DNA of 64,000 nt from JAKEFM01 sp035695825 (GTDB lineage Bacteria; Planctomycetota; UBA1135; JAKEFM01), in NCBI GenBank assembly GCA_035695825.1, contig DASRRH010000026.1, positions 1-64,000 of the forward strand, written 5' to 3'. Under the pieces are notes generated by a model. That model saw only the letters and a list, made by a program, of their open reading frames with translations. It searched no databases and was not told the DNA's origin. The translations under genes and the position numbers were made by a program. Within the stretch, counting starts at the first letter, position 1, and every line of letters begins with the position of its first letter. This document shows positions 42,809-51,066 of this stretch, piece after piece.

Positions 42809-45237
42809 GGCCCGCCGCCTCCGCGGACGCCCCCCGCCGCCGTCTCGTGCTCGAGCGCGCGCCCCGTTCCTCCCTCGGAGGGAGTCGGCACGCGGATCGG
42901 CGGGGGCATCGGGATCTCGGGGTAGCCCTTCGGCCCGAAGCGGCGGTCCTTCGCGGCGAGGGCCTTCAGCACCTTCGCCGGCGTGATCGGGACCTCGTCG
43001 ATCCGGACGCGGAGCGCGTCGTAGAGCGCGTTCGCGACGGCGGGGATCACGGGGAGGAGCGGCCCCTGGCCCACCTCCTTCGCGCCGAAGGGACCGGCGG
43101 GGTCGGGGTCCTCGACGAGGTAGGTCGTGACGTCGGGCATCTCCATCGTCGTCGGGCTCTTGTACTCGAGCATCGAGGGGATCTTGTGGACCCCGAAGCG
43201 GTTGCCCCGGTAGGCCATCTCCTCCATCAAGGCCTCGCCGAGCGCCATGTAGACGGACCCCTCGACCTGCCCGATCGCCATCGTCCGGTGGATCGCCTGG
43301 CCGATGTCGTGGGCGATCCAGACCTTCTTCACGGTCACGACCCCCGTCTCCTCGCTCGCCTCGACCTCGACGACGGCCGCGCTGTAGGAGTAGGCGGGGG
43401 AGGGGCCGACGCCGGCGCCGCGGTAACGGCCGGCCGAGGGAGGTGGTGAATAGGAGCCGACGGTGCCGAGCGTCCCGAACTTCGCCTCGCCGAGGACGGC
43501 GGCCTCGGCGAAGGTCATCCCCTTCTCGGGATCCTCGACGTCGAAGACGCGGCCTCCGGCGAACTCGATCCGGACGGGCGGGACGCCGGTCTTCTCGGAG
43601 ACCGCCTTCGCGAGGAGGTCCCTCGCGCGCTCCGCCGCCTGGACCGCGGCGTGCCCCATCATCAACGTCACGCGGCTCGAGTAGGAACCGAGGTCGACCG
43701 GCGTCAGGTCGGTGTCCCCGGCCACGACGCGGATGTCGAGCAGGTCGATCCCGAGGACCTCCGCGACGCACTGGGCGAGGACCGTGTCCGAGCCCTGGCC
43801 GATCTCGGTCTCGCCGCAGAAGACGCAGACACCGCCGCCGCGGTCGACCTTGAGGACGACTCCGGTCTGGGGCATCGCGTTCCAGTAGATGGGGAGGCCG
43901 GCGCCGCAGATGTAGGAGGAGCAGGCGAGGCCGAGGCCGCGGCCTCGCGGGAGGCGGCGGAACCGGCTCTTCCAATCCGAGCCCTCGACGACGCGGCGGA
44001 TGCACTCCCCGAGGCCCATCGACCCCACGCGGAGGAAGCTCGCGGTGAGGGAGTTCGGCGGCTGGAGGGTCGCGAGCCGCATCGCGGCGGGGTCCCACCC
44101 CAAGCGCTCCGCGATCTTGTCGAGGTGGACCTCCAGGGCGAAGCGCGGCTGGGGGGTCCCGTGGCCGCGCTTCGGGCCGCAGGGGGGCTTGTTGGTGAAG
44201 ACCCGGACGCCGTCGAACTTGTAGCGAGGGACCCGGTAGGTGACGGTCTGGAGCGCCCCCGTGTAGTAGGTCGAGGCGACCCCGTAAGAGCCGTAGGCGC
44301 CACCGTCGAGGAGGCTCTTGAAGTGCATCGCGGTGATCGAGCCGTCCCGTTTGACCCCGGTCTTCACCTTCATCAGGGTCGGGTGCCGGCCGCGGTGGCA
44401 GTAGAAGACCTCCTCCCGGGTGAGGGTGATCTTGACCGGGCGGTTCGCGACGAGGGCGAGCTTCGCCACCACGATCTCGTGGTTGAAGGGGTCGCTCTTG
44501 CCGCCGAACCCCCCTCCGTTCGGGCAGGCGACGACCCGGATCCGCGAGGGGGGGAGCCCGAGAACCTTCGAGGCCGCGCGGTGGAGGTAGTGGGGCGTCT
44601 GCGTGCTCGACCAGATCGTCACGCGCCCGTCCGGATCGACCCAACCGACCGCGGCGTGCTGCTCCATCGGGAGGTGGGTGTTCCCCTCGAAGAAAAAGGT
44701 GTCCTCGAAGATCTCCTCCGCCTCGGCGAACCCCGCCGCCACGTCGCCGAACTCGAGGGCGACCTTCTTGTGGACGTTCCCCTCCTCCCCGTACTCGTGG
44801 AGGCGGGGCGCGGGCTTGGCGAGCGCCTCCTCGGCCGAGAAGATCCCCTCGAGCGGCTCGTACTCGACCCGGATCGCCATCGCCGCCTCGAACGCCGCGT
44901 CCTCGTCGAGGGCCGCCACCGCGGCGAGGGGGTCGCCGACGAAACGCACCTTGTCCGGCGCGAGGGCGTGCTCGTCCTGGCTCACGGGGAGGATCCCGAA
45001 CGGAACGGGAAGGTCCTTCCCGGTGAGGATCGCGCGGACGCCCGCGACCTTCTCCGCGGCGGAGAGGTCGATCGAGACGATCCGGGCGTGGGCGACCGCG
45101 GAGCGGTGGAGCTTCGCGAAGAGCATCCCCGGGAGGGCGAGGTCGTCGGCGAACTTCGTCGTTCCCGTGCACTTCGAGAGGCCGTCGACCTTGCGCGGGG
45201 ACCTGCCGATGACCTGGAAAGGCCGGCTACGAGGCAT
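42805..45237 (-). CDS. hcrA: 4-hydroxybenzoyl-CoA reductase-type molybdopterin subunit
   Basis: An 810-residue large subunit of the xanthine-oxidase family. VDGLSKCTGTTKFADDLALPGML begins the aldehyde-oxidase-like N-terminal domain; CPNGGGFGGKSDPF, GPKRGHGTPQPRFALE and GETEIGQGSDTVLAQ form the molybdopterin-binding part; GPFGAKEVGQGPLLPVIPA carries the Glu region near the end. The complex removes the para-hydroxyl of 4-hydroxybenzoyl-CoA using two electrons and feeds anaerobic benzoyl-CoA breakdown. ATG 45237 lies 11 bases inside the end of the methyltransferase gene, so it is translationally coupled. Substrate could be a related hydroxy-aromatic thioester. Confidence 0.85.
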   Translation of the reverse strand: MPRSRPFQVIGRSPRKVDGLSKCTGTTKFADDLALPGMLFAKLHRSAVAHARIVSIDLSAAEKVAGVRAILTGKDLPVPFGILPVSQDEHALAPDKVRFVGDPLAAVAALDEDAAFEAAMAIRVEYEPLEGIFSAEEALAKPAPRLHEYGEEGNVHKKVALEFGDVAAGFAEAEEIFEDTFFFEGNTHLPMEQHAAVGWVDPDGRVTIWSSTQTPHYLHRAASKVLGLPPSRIRVVACPNGGGFGGKSDPFNHEIVVAKLALVANRPVKITLTREEVFYCHRGRHPTLMKVKTGVKRDGSITAMHFKSLLDGGAYGSYGVASTYYTGALQTVTYRVPRYKFDGVRVFTNKPPCGPKRGHGTPQPRFALEVHLDKIAERLGWDPAAMRLATLQPPNSLTASFLRVGSMGLGECIRRVVEGSDWKSRFRRLPRGRGLGLACSSYICGAGLPIYWNAMPQTGVVLKVDRGGGVCVFCGETEIGQGSDTVLAQCVAEVLGIDLLDIRVVAGDTDLTPVDLGSYSSRVTLMMGHAAVQAAERARDLLAKAVSEKTGVPPVRIEFAGGRVFDVEDPEKGMTFAEAAVLGEAKFGTLGTVGSYSPPPSAGRYRGAGVGPSPAYSYSAAVVEVEASEETGVVTVKKVWIAHDIGQAIHRTMAIGQVEGSVYMALGEALMEEMAYRGNRFGVHKIPSMLEYKSPTTMEMPDVTTYLVEDPDPAGPFGAKEVGQGPLLPVIPAVANALYDALRVRIDEVPITPAKVLKALAAKDRRFGPKGYPEIPMPPPIRVPTPSEGGTGRALEHETAAGGVRGGGGP

Positions 45238-46000
45238 CCCGCTCCTCCCGGGTCGCGAGGACCACCATCGCCCCGTCCTCCTCGAAGGGAGCGCGGTCGA
45301 AGTCGCCGAGGATCTCGACGCGAGGGAAGCCCGCCTCGGCGAGGAGCGGCTCGAGATCGTCCCGGGTCGTCCAGCGCGTGACCGACTCCCAGACATGGAC
45401 GGCGCCCACGTTTCCCGAAGCGTCGATCTCCTCGACTTCCATCCGGGAGCGCTGGATCCGCGCCGCCCGGTCGAAGGAACGGTTGTCCCAGAGCCGGACC
45501 CGGCCTCCCGTGCGGGCGTCGGGGGCCTCGTGCTCGAGGACCCGGTTCCCTTCCGGCTGGGAGAGGAACTTCGGGCCGGCGGAGAAGGAGTCGAAGGCGA
45601 GGGTCCCTCCGGGTCGCAGGTGTTCCCGGCAGACCCGGAGGCAGGAGAGCTCCTCGGCCGCCGTGAGGCAATGGGCGAAGCCGTTGCACGGGATCGCGAC
45701 GAGCGCATAGCGGCGGGGGAGGTGGAAGCCCCGCATGTCCCCCTCGAAGACGCGCGCCTGCAGGCCCTTCGCCCGCGCCTTCGCCTTCAACCGCTCGAGC
45801 ATCGGCGGATAGAGGTCGAGGCCCTCGACGTCGATCCCCGCCTCGAGGCAGGGGAGGAGGACCCTCCCCGTGCCGCATCCGAGTTCGAGGACGGGACCGC
45901 GGGCGTCCCGTGCGAGGCGGAGGTAGAACTCGACCCCGTACGGGAGGTTCCCGAGGACGCGGTCGAAGAGCTCCGGCTCCTCGAAGGGGGAGCGCGCCAT
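45227..46000 (-). CDS. Class I SAM-dependent methyltransferase
   Basis: A 257-residue enzyme with the Rossmann-type motif I (VLELGCGTGRVLLP), motif II-like GLDLYPPMLERLK and YALVAIPCNGFAH. The middle carries FDSFSAGPKFLSQPEG and the end a beta-rich tail. It is inserted between the 2Fe-2S and molybdopterin subunits of the hydroxybenzoyl-CoA-reductase operon: it starts 4 bases after the former (GGAGGAGC upstream) and overlaps the latter. It might modify a substrate or cofactor of that pathway, but methylation is not part of the known reaction. Confidence 0.85.
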   Translation of the reverse strand: MARSPFEEPELFDRVLGNLPYGVEFYLRLARDARGPVLELGCGTGRVLLPCLEAGIDVEGLDLYPPMLERLKAKARAKGLQARVFEGDMRGFHLPRRYALVAIPCNGFAHCLTAAEELSCLRVCREHLRPGGTLAFDSFSAGPKFLSQPEGNRVLEHEAPDARTGGRVRLWDNRSFDRAARIQRSRMEVEEIDASGNVGAVHVWESVTRWTTRDDLEPLLAEAGFPRVEILGDFDRAPFEEDGAMVVLATREERDAS

Positions 46001-46004
46001 CACG

Positions 46005-46553
46005 TCAGCTCCTCCCGTTCCCCCCCGCGTCGTCGATCGGCGGGACCTCCTCCCCACGGAGGACCGCGGCCGCGCGCTCGACCGCCTCGAAGATCTTGAG
46101 GTAGCCGGTGCACCGGCAGAGGTTGCCGGAGAGCGCCTCCCGGATCTCCTCCCGCGAGGGCTTCCGGTTCGAGTCGAGGAGCGCCTTCGCCGCGCAGAGG
46201 AACCCGGGGGTGCAGTAGCCGCACTGTGCGGCATTCAGGTCGGCGAAGGCGGTCTGGAGCGGATGGGGGCCCTTCGGCCCCGCGAGCCCTTCGACGGTCG
46301 TGATCTCGACACCCTCGCACTCGAGCCCGAGCCGGAGGCAGGAGAGCTCCGGCACCCCGTCGATCAAGACCGTGCAGGTCCCGCACTCGCCGAGCTCGCA
46401 GCCGTGCTTCGTCCCCGTGAGGCCGAGATCCTCCCGGAGAACCTCGAGGAGGGTCTTGTGCGGGGCGAACGCGACCTCCTGCGCCTCCCCGTTCACCCGG
46501 AGCGCGAGGTGGACTTTCTTCCGGGGAGCCCCCTTCCTCGCCCCGGTCCTCAC
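46005..46553 (-). CDS. hcrC: 4-hydroxybenzoyl-CoA reductase-type [2Fe-2S] subunit
   Basis: A 182-residue small subunit with the two iron-sulfur motifs of the family: GCELGECGTCTVLIDGV with a final Cys (plant-ferredoxin type), then CGYCTPGFLCAAKALL and GNLCRCTGY. GTG 46553 overlaps the TetR stop (GTGA) and has GGAGG upstream; a GTG a few codons later would give the usual length of about 165. It passes electrons from the FAD subunit to the molybdenum centre. It is first of the structural genes after the regulator. Confidence 0.88.
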   Translation of the reverse strand: MRTGARKGAPRKKVHLALRVNGEAQEVAFAPHKTLLEVLREDLGLTGTKHGCELGECGTCTVLIDGVPELSCLRLGLECEGVEITTVEGLAGPKGPHPLQTAFADLNAAQCGYCTPGFLCAAKALLDSNRKPSREEIREALSGNLCRCTGYLKIFEAVERAAAVLRGEEVPPIDDAGGNGRS

Positions 46554-47149
46554 GCGAGGAGTCCTCCGACGAGGGTGTCGGCGAAGGCGGAGGCGATCTC
46601 CCGCGGCCGGCGCGGCCCCTCCGGCCTCCACCAGAGGACCGTCCCGTTCACGGCGCCGAGGATCGCGAGCGCCGCGAGCTTGGGGTCGACCGGCCGGAAC
46701 GCTCCCGAGCGAACGCCCCGCGCGATCAGGCGCCGCAGCCTCGCCTCGTAGGCGTCGCGCTGGGCGACGATCCAGGGGCGACGCCGGGAGGGGAGGGCGC
46801 GGAACTCGAGGTGGGCCGCCGATCCGCCCGTCTCGTCGAGGAGGGTCTCGACGTGGGCCCGGATGAGCGCCGCCAGCTTCTCCCCCTCGTTTCCCCCGCC
46901 GTGGACGATCCCGCGCTCCGCGCCGAGGAGGCGGCGGAGCGAGTGCTGCTGGCAGAAGTAGAGGAGGTCCCCCTTGCTCCGGAAGTAGTAGTAGAGGGCG
47001 CCCGGGGTCATCCCGAGGGCGGCGGCGATGTCGCGCATCCCGGCCCCGTGGAACCCCCGCCTCCGGAAGGCGTCCGCCGCGCGGCGGAGGATCTCCGCGC
47101 GCTTCCCCTCGAAGCGGGGCCGCGGGCGGGCCGCCAAGTTTTGAACCAC
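46550..47149 (-). CDS. TetR/AcrR-family transcriptional regulator
   Basis: A 199-residue regulator. The N-terminal helix-turn-helix is clear: EILRRAADAFRRRGFHGAGMRDIAAALGMTPGALYYYFRSKGDLLYF. The C-terminal helical ligand-binding part includes LAALIRAHVETLLDETGG and LAALAILGAVNGTVLWW. It heads the operon and probably represses it in the absence of an aromatic acyl-CoA or acid. GTG 47149 sits inside a perfect palindrome; if that is the operator, the true start may be the TTG 12 bases downstream, or the mRNA is leaderless. Effector unknown. Confidence 0.9.
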   Translation of the reverse strand: MVQNLAARPRPRFEGKRAEILRRAADAFRRRGFHGAGMRDIAAALGMTPGALYYYFRSKGDLLYFCQQHSLRRLLGAERGIVHGGGNEGEKLAALIRAHVETLLDETGGSAAHLEFRALPSRRRPWIVAQRDAYEARLRRLIARGVRSGAFRPVDPKLAALAILGAVNGTVLWWRPEGPRRPREIASAFADTLVGGLLA

Positions 47150-47157
47150 GGTTCAAA
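47140..47157. promoter_or_regulatory. Palindromic operator overlapping the TetR start
   Basis: TTTGAACC-AC-GGTTCAAA, a perfect 8-bp inverted repeat with a 2-base centre. The putative GTG start of the TetR gene lies within it. It is A+T-rich in a G+C-rich region and suits a TetR dimer. Autoregulation, and possibly effects on the divergent HEAT-repeat gene 84 bases away, are inferred. Confidence 0.65.
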
Positions 47158-47241
47158 TGCTAGCGGGGCCCTCCGCCGCCGTCGAGGGGGGGCCGCGGGA
47201 CGGACGGCTCCGTCCCGCAGCCGCTATGCTCCGCCCCGACC

Positions 47242-49329
47242 ATGTCCCGCCCCGGAGCCGTGGCAGGCCTCCTCCTCGCCGCCTGCGCGGGGGCGCGCCC
47301 TCCGGGGATCCCCTCGACCCCGCCCGTGCGGGGCGCGTTCCCTTCGCTCGCCCTGGCGGAGGACCTGCGGGAACGGGAGGGGGTCCTCCCGTTCGCGTCC
47401 TCCGATGAGCCCGCCGTGCGGGCGCGCGCCGCGCTCGCCCTCGGCCGGATCGTAGGGGCTCCCTCGGTCGCCCCGCTCGCCCGGCTCGCGCAGGATCCGG
47501 ACCCCGAGGTGGCCGCCGTGGCCCTCTTCGCGCTCGGGCTCGTCGGGGTCGGGGAGGGGAGCGGACCGATCGAGGCGCGTCTGTCGGACCCCGACGCGCG
47601 CCTTCGCGCGGCGGCGCTCGAGGCGCTCGGTCGAGGAAGGGAGGATCGCCTCGCACCGGCGTGCGCGGAGCGCCTCGAGGATCCGGATCCCTCCGTCCGG
47701 GGCGAGGCGGCGCTTGCGCTCTTCCGGCTCGTCGGAGAACGCTTCGCGGGCCCCCGCACGCTCGACGCGGCCTCCCTCGGCGGCCTGATCAAGCGCCTCG
47801 GGCGGGCGGCGGGAAACGAGCCGGACGCGGAGGCGCGCTGGCGCGAGGCCTATGCGCTCGCTGCCATCCGGGACGGCCGGACGCGGGAGGCCCTCCTCCG
47901 CGCCCGCGAGGACTCCTCTCCCCTCGTTCGCCTCTTCGCGATCCGCGGCCTCGGAAAGCTCGATCCCGACCCGGACGTCGATCCCGCCCTCGCACGCGCC
48001 GCCGCGGATCCCGACGACGCGGTGGCGACGGAAGCGGCGGCGGCGATCGCGCGGCACCCCTCCCGCGAGGCGGCGGCCGCGCTCCTCGCTCTCCTCGACC
48101 GAGAGGCCGTGGCCGTGCGCCGCGTCGCCGTCCGCTCGCTCGGCGCGATGGGAGCTTTCGGGGAGGAGGCCGCGTTCGAGCGCGCGGGGGACGATCCTTC
48201 CCCTTCCGTCCGCGGCGAGGTCGTCCCCGCGCGCGCCCGCCTCGGAGGGGAGGAGGTCCTCTCCGCCGTCGAGGAGGCGCTCGCGGACCTCCACCCCCTC
48301 GTGCGCGAGAAGGCCTGCGAGGCGGCGGCCCGCCTCCCCGAAACCGACGCGCTCCTGCTCCTCGAGCGAGCGCTCCGCGATCCCGCCCCCTCCGTTGCGG
48401 CCGCCGCCGCCACGGCGGTGGGGAAGTTCAGGGGGGGGAAGGCTCGGGACCTCGCCTGCGCGGCGCTCCGCCACGCGAGCGGCCTCGTCCGGGAGAACGC
48501 GGCGGGGGTCCTGGCGGCGTGGGCGAAGGAGGGGGATCCACCGCCCCGCTCGGACGTCGCGGCGCTCCTCGACGCGATCGAGGCATCGCCCGCGGAGGAC
48601 TTCTCGGAGGTCCGCGCGAGCCTCCTCGAGGCGCTCGAGGCCGTCGAGTCGGCGCGTCGGGCGGGAGCGGACCCTCCGGACAGGCGGGGCGCGGGGTCAG
48701 AGCGCGGGGCGCGCGCTCGTCTGCGGGGAGTTCTCGAGCGGGCCCTCCCCGATCCGGACCCGACGGTCCGAGCGAAGGCGGCAAGCGCGTGGGAGCGCCT
48801 GGTCGGCGAGCCCCTCCCTCCGGCCGCGCCCCTCCGGAGGCGCCCCTCCCCGATCCCGGGCGCGACGGCTCCCCCGTTCCTCCGCGATCCGCGGGTCCGG
48901 TTCTTCACGGCCCGCGGGGAGTTCGAGGCGACGCTCTTCGCGGAGGACGCGCCGGTCCACGTCGAGAACTTCCTGCGGATCGCCCGCGCGGGCCGCTACG
49001 CGGGGACCCCGTTCCACCGCGTCGAGCCGAACTTCGTCGTGCAGGGGGGAGACCACCTCGGCGACGGGACGGGGGTGCGGGCCGCGGAGGGGGGGACGAT
49101 CCGCGACGAGATCAACCGCCGCCGCTTCCTCCGCGGGACGATCGGGATGCCGAAGACCGACGTCCCCGACAGCGGGGGCTCCCAGATCTTCATCGCCCTC
49201 GTTCCGACGCCGCACCTCGACGGCCGCTACACGGCCTTCGGCCAGGTCGACGCGGGGATGGAGGTCGTCGACGCGATCGAGGTCGGCGACCGGATCGAGG
49301 CGGTCGAGATCCTCGATCCGGGGAGATAA
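47242..49329 (+). CDS. HEAT-repeat lipoprotein with C-terminal cyclophilin domain
   Basis: A 695-residue exported protein with a lipobox (LLLAACAGA). About 12 HEAT/PBS-lyase-type helical repeats (residues 40-510; LGRIVGAPSVAPLARLAQDPDPEV and similar) form an extended scaffold. The end (about 550-695) is a cyclophilin-type peptidyl-prolyl isomerase: APVHVENFLRIA, TPFHRVEPNFVVQGG, GGSQIFIALVP and DGRYTAFGQV. The catalytic Arg (FHR) and the GSQFF-like motif (GSQIF) are kept. It is probably a periplasmic protein-folding factor that grips clients through the scaffold. ATG 47242. The two parvulin-like genes follow in the same direction. Confidence 0.88.
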   Translation: MSRPGAVAGLLLAACAGARPPGIPSTPPVRGAFPSLALAEDLREREGVLPFASSDEPAVRARAALALGRIVGAPSVAPLARLAQDPDPEVAAVALFALGLVGVGEGSGPIEARLSDPDARLRAAALEALGRGREDRLAPACAERLEDPDPSVRGEAALALFRLVGERFAGPRTLDAASLGGLIKRLGRAAGNEPDAEARWREAYALAAIRDGRTREALLRAREDSSPLVRLFAIRGLGKLDPDPDVDPALARAAADPDDAVATEAAAAIARHPSREAAAALLALLDREAVAVRRVAVRSLGAMGAFGEEAAFERAGDDPSPSVRGEVVPARARLGGEEVLSAVEEALADLHPLVREKACEAAARLPETDALLLLERALRDPAPSVAAAAATAVGKFRGGKARDLACAALRHASGLVRENAAGVLAAWAKEGDPPPRSDVAALLDAIEASPAEDFSEVRASLLEALEAVESARRAGADPPDRRGAGSERGARARLRGVLERALPDPDPTVRAKAASAWERLVGEPLPPAAPLRRRPSPIPGATAPPFLRDPRVRFFTARGEFEATLFAEDAPVHVENFLRIARAGRYAGTPFHRVEPNFVVQGGDHLGDGTGVRAAEGGTIRDEINRRRFLRGTIGMPKTDVPDSGGSQIFIALVPTPHLDGRYTAFGQVDAGMEVVDAIEVGDRIEAVEILDPGR

Positions 49330-49385
49330 CTTAGGGTCCGTCCCGCTGGACGAGAGAACCCGGCGCGACAGTACGGCCTCGAGAG

Positions 49386-51059
49386 ATGGACATGTTCCCC
49401 GCTTGGCTCGCCCGATCGGAGCGCCCCCGCGCGGTTCTCTATTCCCCTTTCGTCCTCGCCTTTCTCGCCTCGGCTTCGCGCGGCCAGACCCTCCCCTCCG
49501 AGGGGACCGAGCTCGAACGGATGCGTCGGGTCGCCGAGACACTCCGCGATCAGCTCGAGGCGGCCCGTCGAGCCGCCGGGGCCTTGCGGGTCTCCGTCAA
49601 CGGAGAGTCGGTCCCGGTCGCAGTCTACGAGCGAGTTCTCGTTACCATCCTCGGGCGCGCCTACCTCGAGCGGAAGGTCCGCGACTTCCTCGTCGCCGAC
49701 GAGATCGAGCTCCGGCGCAAGAGGGGCGAGGCCGTCGAGGACTTCCAAGTCGGCGCCGAGGAAGTCGCGAGGGAGGTCGACTCGTTGAACAGGCGGCTCG
49801 AAGCCCAGGTCTGGGGGAGCTTCGACCCGCGGGCAGTGAAGCGCCTCCAGGGCTTCGATGACGCCGCGTTCGCCGACGATCAGGCCTCTTGGCTCCTCTT
49901 CGACAAGGTCTTCATCCCCGACGATCCCTCGAAGTGGCCCGAGGCGACGATCCGAGCGCTCGCGAGCCAGGCGGGGGGCGCGTCCGTCGAGAAGGCGATC
50001 AAGGAGCACCGGCAGCAGAACCCGAACCAGCCGATACCCGCCTTCTACCGGACGATCGTTCGCCAGTGGATCACGAAGGCGCTCAAGGAATCCTCGAAGA
50101 TCCGCACGGCGAGCGACGGCCTCCCGGCCGACGTCGTCCTCACGGTGAGCGGGCGGAAGCTCCTGACGGCCGACGCCTATCCCGAAGTGACCCGCATGGC
50201 GACCGCGATGGACCGGGAGAAGGCCTTGCGCTGGATCCTGTGGACGACGGCCACGCGCCAGGCACTCGTCCAGGCGGGGACGTACCTCTCCGACGAAGAC
50301 TTCGTGGGGGAGCTCGAGCGCGCTGGATGGGAGCCTCCGTACAGCGGCGTGGACCAGGGCGTCGAGTTCCTCGCGACCTTCCTGAAGAGGTTCCCTTCCT
50401 ACGACCTCTATCGGGAGTCCTTCCGTCTGCGGATGTCCTACGAGCGGATGATCGGCAAGGAGATCACGGAGGAGGCCCTCGCCCGGCACTGCAACCGGGT
50501 CCAGGAGTTCCTCTGGGGAGGGAAGGTCGACGCGCAGGTGATCCTCTGCACGGCCCTCGACTACGCGGACTTCAGCTGGAAGGGGCCCGACGCCTTCGAC
50601 CGGGCCCGTTCGCGGGCGGAGGAGGTCGTCGCCCGGCTCCGGGAGGGCGCCCCCTTCGAGGAGCTGATCGACCGGTACTCCGAGTTCTTCGATCCCCCGG
50701 CCCCCCGCGCGGGGCACCAGGCGCCGGCGGCGCCGCGGCCGAACCGCGGCCGCTTCGGCCCCCAGTCGAAGGGCGAACTGAAGCAGCTCCTCGGGGAGAG
50801 CGAGTTCGACGAGATCGTGCGAGGCTACTCGATCGCCGAGATCCTCTTCCACGACGCGCCGGTAGGGGAGGCGATCGGCCCGATCCGCGGGCCCCTCGGC
50901 TACTACGTCGGCCGCGTGATCGCGCGCCATCCCGTTGACAGGCCGATCGACCTCTCGAACGAGAACGGGCGCAACCTCGTGCGCGAGGACTTCGTCGCGC
51001 GCCGCTTCCTCGAGTGGTCGAACGACGTCGTCGCCCGGTCGACGATTGAAGTCCGCTGA
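49386..51059 (+). CDS. Parvulin-like (PpiC/SurA-type) exported protein 1
   Basis: A 557-residue protein with an N-terminal export signal (LYSPFVLAFLASASRG). A long helical part contains LRVSVNGESVPVAVYERVL, AYLERKVRDFLVADEI and another chaperone-like segment. The C-terminal part resembles a degenerate parvulin domain: EEVVARLREGAPFEELIDRYSE, GRFGPQSKGELKQLLGE and AIGPIRGPLGYYVGRV. ATG 49386. It probably helps fold or escort outer proteins, like SurA or PrsA. The next gene is a diverged copy, and the last 62 bases of the two are almost identical. Confidence 0.78.
   Translation: MDMFPAWLARSERPRAVLYSPFVLAFLASASRGQTLPSEGTELERMRRVAETLRDQLEAARRAAGALRVSVNGESVPVAVYERVLVTILGRAYLERKVRDFLVADEIELRRKRGEAVEDFQVGAEEVAREVDSLNRRLEAQVWGSFDPRAVKRLQGFDDAAFADDQASWLLFDKVFIPDDPSKWPEATIRALASQAGGASVEKAIKEHRQQNPNQPIPAFYRTIVRQWITKALKESSKIRTASDGLPADVVLTVSGRKLLTADAYPEVTRMATAMDREKALRWILWTTATRQALVQAGTYLSDEDFVGELERAGWEPPYSGVDQGVEFLATFLKRFPSYDLYRESFRLRMSYERMIGKEITEEALARHCNRVQEFLWGGKVDAQVILCTALDYADFSWKGPDAFDRARSRAEEVVARLREGAPFEELIDRYSEFFDPPAPRAGHQAPAAPRPNRGRFGPQSKGELKQLLGESEFDEIVRGYSIAEILFHDAPVGEAIGPIRGPLGYYVGRVIARHPVDRPIDLSNENGRNLVREDFVARRFLEWSNDVVARSTIEVR
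50998..51059 (+). repeat. 62-base direct repeat, copy 1 (copy 2 at 52601-52662)
   Basis: The last 62 bases of the two parvulin-like genes, including the stop, differ at one position (ATT versus ATC) although the gene bodies are well diverged. This points to gene conversion or strong constraint on this tail. Confidence 0.8.
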
Positions 51060-51066
51060 ACATGCC

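Noticed and set aside
42805..45237. Xanthine dehydrogenase
   Set aside because: The associated FAD subunit carries the [4Fe-4S] insert specific to hydroxybenzoyl-CoA reductase-type enzymes, and the subunits are separate genes in that order.
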